Part shown: positions 6,748-12,050 of the stretch, one piece after another
Layout: the number at the start of each line of letters is the position of its first letter
Position numbering within the stretch: position 1 is the stretch's first letter
NCBI GenBank assembly: GCA_023388035.1
Contig: JAEWGY010000044.1
Span: 1-12,050, forward strand
Source: Bacillota bacterium
GTDB lineage: Bacteria; Bacillota_I; Bacilli_A; Erysipelotrichales; Erysipelotrichaceae
Direction of reading: 5' to 3'
Length of the DNA: 12,050 nucleotides
Program-made: the position numbers and the translations under genes
Notes under the pieces: generated by a model
The model's database searches: none
Told to the model about the DNA's origin: nothing
What the model saw: only the letters and a program-made list of their open reading frames with translations

Positions 6748-7236
6748 ATGAATAGAGTTGCAAAATTTGAAAAAGTAAGTTCTACACAATTTAATAGTGA
6801 TTTAACTACCTGTGGTAAAAATGAAAATTGTTATGAAGATATTATTTTACCAAAAAGATCATCAAAATATTCTGCTGGTTATGACTTCTATGCTCCCTAT
6901 GATTTTACTGTAAATATTAATGAAAAATTAGTAATCGCAAGTGGCGTTAGATGTAAAATCGAAGGTGAATATTTTTTAATGTTAGCACCTCGCTCTTCCT
7001 TAGGTTTTAAATATCAATTAGGACTAGCGAATACCGTAGCCATTATTGATGCTGATTATTATAATACCGCAAATGAAGGGCATATCTTAATTTCTTTAGT
7101 AAATCGTGGTGATAAACCAGTAAGTATTAAAAAAGGTGAACGTTTTTGTCAGGGTATCTTTTTAAATTATGCTATTTGCATTGATGATGATAATGATGAT
7201 GTTAGAACTGGTGGTCTTGGAAGTAGCGGCCTTTAG
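6748..7236 (+). CDS. dut: dUTP diphosphatase (trimeric dUTPase)
   Basis: A 162-residue homotrimeric-type dUTPase that hydrolyses dUTP to dUMP and pyrophosphate, keeping uracil out of DNA and feeding thymidylate synthesis. All five motifs are present: 1, AGYDFYAP (43-50); 2, PRSSLG (81-86); 3, GLANTVAIIDADYYNTANEG (92-111), holding the catalytic-water Asp D101; 4, GERFCQGIF (130-138); 5, RTGGLGSSG (153-161), the flexible C-terminal lid. Motif 3 is the longer DYYN...NEGH form seen in some Firmicutes and phage enzymes rather than DYRGE. ATG 6748 is preferred to TTG 6733 because the -10 box occupies 6736-6741, so the earlier codon would lie upstream of the transcript. The last codons form the left arm of the terminator, and the 3' end overlaps the convergent carboxypeptidase gene by 35 bp. 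Confidence 0.93.
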   Translation: MNRVAKFEKVSSTQFNSDLTTCGKNENCYEDIILPKRSSKYSAGYDFYAPYDFTVNINEKLVIASGVRCKIEGEYFLMLAPRSSLGFKYQLGLANTVAIIDADYYNTANEGHILISLVNRGDKPVSIKKGERFCQGIFLNYAICIDDDNDDVRTGGLGSSGL

Positions 7237-8479
7237 ACGCTACTTTTTTTATGATAATTATAACTAAGATCATTACAATAATGATTGGAATTAAAACTGA
7301 TAAAAGTTTGATTTCTAAATTATCTTTTAAATAATAGTCTTCTTTTACCTTTAAAAAAGTTTCATATTCATAATTATCAAAAGTGATCTTTATTTTACCA
7401 ACCACTCGATCCTTTGTTAGATGCTCCTTAATTATTAATGTATCATTTTCTTTTTTAATTAATTGCTCATCAAAGCTTATTTCATACTTTAACTGACTGT
7501 CTTTCCTAATTAAATATTCTTGTTTAAGACTTTCAAGTTTTAATTTTACTGCTTTAGTAAATAAACTACCTTTGGTATTAAAAGTTAAATCAAGGTAATC
7601 ATCTAGTTTAATTACATGATAATTTTCTTTAATCTCATTGATAATATTATTTGTAGAATTTAGTCTTTGCATTGCGTAATCTTCATTATAAATAAGAATT
7701 AATAAACGCTCATCATTAAATTCTACTAAACTTACAACTGAATATTTTGATTCATCAGTAAAACCTGTTTTGGAGCTTCTTAAATAGTTTTTATAAGGAT
7801 TAATATCCTCATATACTAAATTATTAGTACTTCTTAAATAGAGTTCCCTAATAATTTCTCCTTGCTCATTATAAGCATTTATTACTTCATTTTTCTTGAT
7901 TGATATTTCCTTAAGTTTTGGATACTTATCAATATTTTTCATTATCGCAAGCATATCATAAAGATTAATATAATGGTTATAGCTATGATATCCATGAGGG
8001 TTAGTAAAATGACTATTTTTAGCACCTAATAAACGAGCTTTTTCATTCATTATGAGATTAAAATCACTTAGGCAGCTATCAGTTTTAGGATTAATCTTTT
8101 TAGCTACACTACAAGCGATAACTAAAGCTGCATCATTAGCCGAATTAATCATAAGTGCTTTAATTAAGCTATCTAAATCGTAGTATTCATTAAGTCTTAA
8201 ATTAGCAGTAGATGAATCCTTTGGTAAATCATAAATATACGATTCAACTGGATATAATTCATTTTCATCTAAATAATTATAAGCTATCATTGCGGTGAGG
8301 AATTTAGTAGTTGATGCTGGATAAATATGTTTATTCGTTTCTTTAATCATTACTAAATTAGCTCTTTTTAAATCATAAACCAAATAATTAGGAGCTGAAA
8401 TTTTAAAAGCCTTAAGATTAAGCTTAAGGCTTATCAAGACTAAAATTATATTAACAATAATTACTATTCTTTTACACAT
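7202..8479 (-). CDS. D-alanyl-D-alanine carboxypeptidase (PBP5/DacA-like, peptidase S11)
   Basis: A 425-residue low-molecular-mass penicillin-binding protein that removes the terminal D-Ala from peptidoglycan stem peptides outside the membrane. It has a signal sequence/N-terminal hydrophobic segment (about 5-22) after MCKR. The active-site triad is present: SxxK at S56-K59 (PASTTK), SxN at S113-N115 (INSAND) and KTG at 237-239 (SSKTGF). A beta-rich C-terminal region follows, then a membrane helix at about 392-411 (LIPIIIVMILVIIIIKK) with a short basic tail. The C-terminal helix suggests a fixed membrane anchor rather than the amphipathic helix of classical PBP5. The ATG lies inside the last codons of the PBP gene (16-nt overlap). 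An upstream start is impossible because TAA TGA precede it in frame. The end overlaps dut tail to tail by 35 bp. It is the last gene of the recU operon. Confidence 0.9.
   Translation of the reverse strand: MCKRIVIIVNIILVLISLKLNLKAFKISAPNYLVYDLKRANLVMIKETNKHIYPASTTKFLTAMIAYNYLDENELYPVESYIYDLPKDSSTANLRLNEYYDLDSLIKALMINSANDAALVIACSVAKKINPKTDSCLSDFNLIMNEKARLLGAKNSHFTNPHGYHSYNHYINLYDMLAIMKNIDKYPKLKEISIKKNEVINAYNEQGEIIRELYLRSTNNLVYEDINPYKNYLRSSKTGFTDESKYSVVSLVEFNDERLLILIYNEDYAMQRLNSTNNIINEIKENYHVIKLDDYLDLTFNTKGSLFTKAVKLKLESLKQEYLIRKDSQLKYEISFDEQLIKKENDTLIIKEHLTKDRVVGKIKITFDNYEYETFLKVKEDYYLKDNLEIKLLSVLIPIIIVMILVIIIIKKVASKGRYFQDHQF
7221..7250 (+). terminator. Intrinsic terminator of dut, inside coding sequence
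   Basis: AAGTAGCG (7221-7228) pairs with CGCTACTT (7238-7245) around a 9-nt loop, followed by a T-run to 7250. The dut stop codon (7234-7236) is in the loop. The left arm encodes part of dUTPase motif 5, and the whole hairpin is also coding for the opposite-strand carboxypeptidase. There is no U-run on the minus strand, so it acts rightward only. Confidence 0.75.
8409..8430. repeat. Perfect inverted repeat in the carboxypeptidase signal-peptide region
   Basis: GCCTTAAG and CTTAAGGC are 8-bp arms around a 6-nt loop, about 50-70 nt after the carboxypeptidase start codon. There is no T-run, so it is not a terminator. It could form an mRNA hairpin near the start of the coding region, but codons for a Leu/Lys-rich segment also tend to make this motif. 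Confidence 0.35.
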
Positions 8480-11364
8480 TGTCCCATTTCATTAAGTTTA
8501 TAGCCGGCATTACAAACTAAGCATTTACCATTATCTTTATTAATAACTCCATTTGTAGAGTCACAAATACCCGCTAAGGTAATTTCAGCAACAATTTTAC
8601 TTGATGTAAGTTTAGACATTAAGACCTTCTCTTTTCTACCTGTTTTATCGTTGCCGTCAACTGTTAATTTAATTTTATTCTTACTACCAAAATAATCAAA
8701 GACATACTCCATATCAACTGTTAGACCATTCTCACTTGCCCAAGTATTAACTGCATTAGTTGCGTTAATACCACTATCATATGGACCTTCACTTGGGTAA
8801 GATAAATCAATTTCTTTATCTTCAACCTTAAATTCTTTACAGATTTCATTAGATTTAATACTCTTATCCTTAAAGGCATAATAAGCACAGATCTTAATAT
8901 TAGAGCCAGGTATTAAATTTAATTTCTTTGATAATTTATCCGTATTACTTGCGATAATCTCACTTGGCTGATTATTGACATCCACTCTAGCCTTATATTC
9001 AATTGGTCCAAAAATCCAAGAATAATCAAAGATACGTGGTCCAAAGAATTCAACATAAACACCATTTTCATTAAGTGATAAATCAATCTTATTATCAGCT
9101 ACTTGTAATTTACTTAAGTCTGGATATGGTGCCCAACTAATATTTAACTCAGAGCCAAGTACCTTAATATCTGCAGTTTTTAATTCTTCAATCTTTATAA
9201 GTTCCGGTTCAATTAACTTAGCATCCTTAGTTTTAATAAAGCCAGCCGTAATTAAATCTTGATTCATACCTTCAATCACCTTAGTATAAGGGAAGGTACC
9301 TAAAATATGAGTGATATAAGATACCCCATCAGGTGGCGTAATATTATTTTTTACAGGACCCTTTGAGTCTACAATTGACTGATGAATAAGTTTTGCAGTA
9401 TAACCAGGAATATTTCGCTCCTCATCTTCATAAGAGAAATAAGTATTCTTACCCTTTATTGCTTTTTCATAACCCGTCCATACCGCAACGGTATAATCAG
9501 GACTAGAACTTACAAACCATAAATCCTTAGTAGCACCAACAGGAATACCAAACTGAACTCCATAATCACCCCAATCGGAAGTACCTGTTTTAGCATACAT
9601 GCGATGATCAAAACCTTTAATTGCACGATATGCTCTACCCCAGGCAACGTTAAAATTATTATTTAATAATTCTGTATCAAGGAAGGCGGCTTCCTTAGAT
9701 AAGGCTTCTACCTTAGGATGATTAGGTACTATTGGTTCCTTACCATTTAAAAATTCAATTTTTCTAATTGTATGAGGCTTATTATAAGTACCATAATTCA
9801 TAATCGCTGCTTGAGCTGCAGCTTGTTGGAGGACTGAAACCTCTAAATCAGCTCCTCCAATTGCATATTGAATATTAAAATTCTTATTATTTACTTGTTT
9901 ATAACCAAGATCATTCATATACTTAACGACCTTATCGATACCAACCTTATCCACAACATCTTGTAAAGTTTGAATTGCAGTAGTATTTAAAGACTCAGCT
10001 ACAGCTTTTTTTAAAGGTAGTTCACCATAATACTCACCAGTAAAATTTTTAATTACAGCAGTAGTACCACGATAAAGTATTGGTTTATCAGTAACTACAT
10101 GACTAGTTGACCAACCTAAATGTTCAAAAGCTAGTGGATATTCTAAGATGGTTTTAATTGAAGATCCAGGTTGTTTATACTGATCAATCGCGTGATTAAG
10201 CAATAAACTACCACCCTTAGCATAATTACGACCACCTAATATTCCCGCAATTGCACCAGTATTATTTTCAATTGCTATTGCTGCAATCTCTTGATTTTCA
10301 TCTACATATTCAAATTCTTCAATCTTACCAGCTTGGATTAAATCCATTTGATTCTGTACATGTCGATCTAAATGAGTATAGATACGCATCGGATTAGTAT
10401 AAGGTGATAAACCACTTAACTCCTCAGCTTCTTTAATAACAGCATCAATATAAGCTTGATTAGGATTAATATTCTGTGGATCATTATAACCACCACCTAC
10501 TAATAGATCTTCTACCTTCACTGATTTAGCTAATTTATATTCTATATCATTAATATAACCATGATAATTCATAAGGTAAAGAACCGTATCTCTTCTTTCG
10601 GTAGCATTTTCAAGATAATTGAAAGGATTATAATAGTAAGGTGAATTAATAACCCCAACTAATAATGCTGATTCTGATAAGTTAAGATCCTTACTACTCT
10701 TACCAAAATAGTAATTAGCTGCATTTTCTATCCCTCTACCATTAGCACCGAAGTTAATTTTATTTAAGTATAATTCAAAGATATTCTTTTTTGAAATATG
10801 TTTTTCAAGTTCTAAAGCTAGATTAATCTCCTGAAATTTACGTTTAACACCTGATGCTCCCTGTCTTGCTGCTTCAATTCCAGCATCATCATCAGTAAAA
10901 TAGGTATTCTTAACTAATTGCATCGTAAAGGTAGATCCACCACTTAAAGATCTAGATCTTCTAGTTACAATATTTATTACATTAGAGAATAATGATTTAG
11001 TAAAACGAGGTAAATCAAAACCATTATGACTGAAAAAACGAGCATCCTCAGTAGCAACAAAAGCGTCAATCAGATTATTAGGTAAATCATCATAATTCAC
11101 ATTAAGTCTAATTGTCTTACCGATATCCGCAACTAATTCATTATTTTGATCCAGAATTTGTGAAGACTCATTAGATGTAAAACGATTAAGATTAAATTCT
11201 GGGGTATCTTTAGTAAGTTTAAAAACAATAAAGATCGATACAATAATTCCTATAAGCATTAAAGTGGCACAGATAGATGTGATAATAGCCCAGATCTTTA
11301 GGGGATCTTTATTAATTTTTTTATCCTTATTAAGCACTTTATTTTTCTTTTTAAATTTAAACAT
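8464..11364 (-). CDS. ponA: Class A penicillin-binding protein (PBP1A-like), bifunctional
   Basis: A 966-residue bifunctional transglycosylase/transpeptidase that polymerises lipid II glycan strands and cross-links them outside the membrane. It has a basic cytoplasmic N-terminus and a membrane helix at about 24-50. The GT51 domain covers about 65-250: ATEDARFFSHNGFD with catalytic E106, GGSTFTMQLVKN (142-153) and FELYLNKINFG (196-206). The transpeptidase domain covers about 355-690: SSIK with nucleophile S401 and K404, SLN (458-460) and KTGTSDW (592-598). After it come about 280 residues of beta-rich, possibly Fn3- and PASTA-like sequence. The tail has four cysteines (934, 948, 951, 963) in C-x13-C-x2-C-x11-C spacing ending GQCVKE, which is unusual for a PBP. 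The ATG directly follows the recU stop (TAA-ATG), with GGAGG 5 nt upstream. The recU-ponA order is conserved in Firmicutes, supporting the symbol. Confidence 0.95.
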   Translation of the reverse strand: MFKFKKKNKVLNKDKKINKDPLKIWAIITSICATLMLIGIIVSIFIVFKLTKDTPEFNLNRFTSNESSQILDQNNELVADIGKTIRLNVNYDDLPNNLIDAFVATEDARFFSHNGFDLPRFTKSLFSNVINIVTRRSRSLSGGSTFTMQLVKNTYFTDDDAGIEAARQGASGVKRKFQEINLALELEKHISKKNIFELYLNKINFGANGRGIENAANYYFGKSSKDLNLSESALLVGVINSPYYYNPFNYLENATERRDTVLYLMNYHGYINDIEYKLAKSVKVEDLLVGGGYNDPQNINPNQAYIDAVIKEAEELSGLSPYTNPMRIYTHLDRHVQNQMDLIQAGKIEEFEYVDENQEIAAIAIENNTGAIAGILGGRNYAKGGSLLLNHAIDQYKQPGSSIKTILEYPLAFEHLGWSTSHVVTDKPILYRGTTAVIKNFTGEYYGELPLKKAVAESLNTTAIQTLQDVVDKVGIDKVVKYMNDLGYKQVNNKNFNIQYAIGGADLEVSVLQQAAAQAAIMNYGTYNKPHTIRKIEFLNGKEPIVPNHPKVEALSKEAAFLDTELLNNNFNVAWGRAYRAIKGFDHRMYAKTGTSDWGDYGVQFGIPVGATKDLWFVSSSPDYTVAVWTGYEKAIKGKNTYFSYEDEERNIPGYTAKLIHQSIVDSKGPVKNNITPPDGVSYITHILGTFPYTKVIEGMNQDLITAGFIKTKDAKLIEPELIKIEELKTADIKVLGSELNISWAPYPDLSKLQVADNKIDLSLNENGVYVEFFGPRIFDYSWIFGPIEYKARVDVNNQPSEIIASNTDKLSKKLNLIPGSNIKICAYYAFKDKSIKSNEICKEFKVEDKEIDLSYPSEGPYDSGINATNAVNTWASENGLTVDMEYVFDYFGSKNKIKLTVDGNDKTGRKEKVLMSKLTSSKIVAEITLAGICDSTNGVINKDNGKCLVCNAGYKLNEMGQCVKE

Positions 11365-11937
11365 TTAAACCTCCAATATCTTAGCCAATGTTTTAAGATA
11401 ATCACAGGGTGCTAAATAAGATGTTTCAATTAGATAGCCATGTTTAAGTACCCAATCATAACTTAGTGATTTTCTTTTATTGGTAAGATAAATATCAATA
11501 ACATCCTTAGCCATAATCAGAAAAGTCTTATCGTGCTTATTGAAACGAATTATCAAAAAAGCATAACCTCCCATCTTATCAACTAAGGCAAGATGTTCTA
11601 ATTGGTGATGATGAAGCGATGTGAAAGGAAAAGATGTCTTAGAATTACATTCTTTAGCCTCAAAATCAATATAATGATTTTTAAACAAACCATTATAATC
11701 AGTAGTTGAGGGTATTTTATAATAGGCCTCTACTATTTTAGCACTAGATCTTTTAGGATAGTCAACCTTTACAACCTGTATAGGTGTTGGTTTTTTATGC
11801 ACTACCGCTATTTCATTTGCTAGATAATATTGATTACTACGATTAATATCAAATTCTAAATCCATACCCCTATTAGAAGTAGATCTATTAAGATTAATAT
11901 TAACTTCTTTTTTTCTTATCGCATTAGGATATTTCAT
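11365..11937 (-). CDS. recU: Holliday junction resolvase RecU
   Basis: A 190-residue RecU that cleaves four-way DNA junctions as a dimer in recombinational repair and chromosome segregation. The conserved RecU blocks are nearly intact: NRGMDLEFDINRSNQYYL (22-39), AVVHKKPTPIQVVKVDYPKR (44-63), PSTTDYNG (76-83), YIDFEAKE (89-96) and KTSFPF (100-105). D80, E93 and K95 are the expected metal-binding and catalytic residues of its PD-(D/E)XK-type site. The tail keeps the DYLK segment near the end. It is the first gene of the recU-ponA-carboxypeptidase operon and its stop abuts the ponA ATG. There is no Shine-Dalgarno: a TATAAT box lies 7 nt before the ATG. Confidence 0.96.
   Translation of the reverse strand: MKYPNAIRKKEVNINLNRSTSNRGMDLEFDINRSNQYYLANEIAVVHKKPTPIQVVKVDYPKRSSAKIVEAYYKIPSTTDYNGLFKNHYIDFEAKECNSKTSFPFTSLHHHQLEHLALVDKMGGYAFLIIRFNKHDKTFLIMAKDVIDIYLTNKRKSLSYDWVLKHGYLIETSYLAPCDYLKTLAKILEV
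11370..11374 (-). promoter_or_regulatory. Strong Shine-Dalgarno of the ponA-like gene
   Basis: GGAGG on the minus strand, formed by the last recU codons, lies 5 nt before the PBP ATG. It is the clearest ribosome site in the window and contrasts with the SD-less genes that begin transcription units. Confidence 0.85.
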
Positions 11938-11944
11938 CTTTTAT

Positions 11945-11950
11945 ATTATA
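11945..11950 (-). promoter_or_regulatory. -10 element of the recU operon (near-leaderless)
   Basis: Perfect TATAAT on the minus strand with its last base 7 nt from the recU ATG, leaving at most one untranslated nucleotide. No convincing -35 at 16-18 bp; the best match, TTGATT, is only about 14 bp away. The roughly 100 bp further upstream, to the window end, are AT-rich, and I see no gene in them. Confidence 0.5.
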
Positions 11951-12050
11951 ACCTATTTATATTAAATCAACTACAAATAGCTTTTTTGATAGTCTTTTAT
12001 TAGCTAAGTTAAGATTAAGGTTAATAAATAAATAATCGATATGATTACTC

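Noticed and set aside
1..12050. Mycoplasma-type code (TGA as Trp) suggested by the extreme AT content
   Set aside because: Conserved Trp positions are TGG and several intact genes end at TGA at family-typical lengths; cell-wall genes are also present.

Overview
The window comes from a very AT-rich, low-GC Gram-positive relative (class Bacilli in the broad sense, probably an Erysipelotrichales- or RF39-like gut lineage; lineage is inferred). Three things point there: the recU - class A penicillin-binding protein gene order typical of Firmicutes, a cell-wall synthesis set that excludes wall-less mycoplasmas, and TGA used as a true stop (the Abi-like, HAD and GT2 genes end in TGA while tryptophans are TGG), so the genetic code is standard.

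Layout. (1) 1-850, plus strand: a complete DeoR/GlpR-family sugar-type repressor. (2) About 840-2660, minus strand: a gene graveyard. It holds a remnant of a small domain with an ADNR-like motif, broken by in-frame TGA and TAG codons. Next to it is a DUF4143-type AAA ATPase broken by apparent frameshifts near both ends. About 340 further bases hold no assignable gene, closed by a strong bidirectional hairpin terminator at 2454-2479. (3) 2665-6665, minus strand: a compact, mostly overlapping five-gene cluster. In transcription order: a small protein distantly like inorganic pyrophosphatase, an Abi_2/AbiF-type HEPN protein, a HAD phosphatase, a GT2 glycosyltransferase and a GT4 glycosyltransferase. 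A second promoter-like element precedes the GT2 gene. (4) 6748-7236, plus strand: trimeric dUTPase, divergent from that cluster across an 82-bp intergenic region carrying two back-to-back promoters and a perfect palindrome. (5) 7202-11937, minus strand: recU, ponA-like class A PBP and a D,D-carboxypeptidase in one tight operon, so Holliday-junction resolution and peptidoglycan polymerisation and trimming are co-expressed. The end of this operon overlaps the dUTPase gene tail to tail.

Common theme. Four genes that begin transcription units (the pyrophosphatase-like gene, dut, GT2, recU) have a perfect TATAAT 6-7 nt before the ATG and no room for a Shine-Dalgarno, so their mRNAs should be leaderless. 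The ponA-like gene inside the recU operon has a clear GGAGG. The best candidate for an unusual system is the pyrophosphatase-like/Abi_2 pair that starts the five-gene cluster. This is a hypothesis from gene order and family features, not a demonstrated function.
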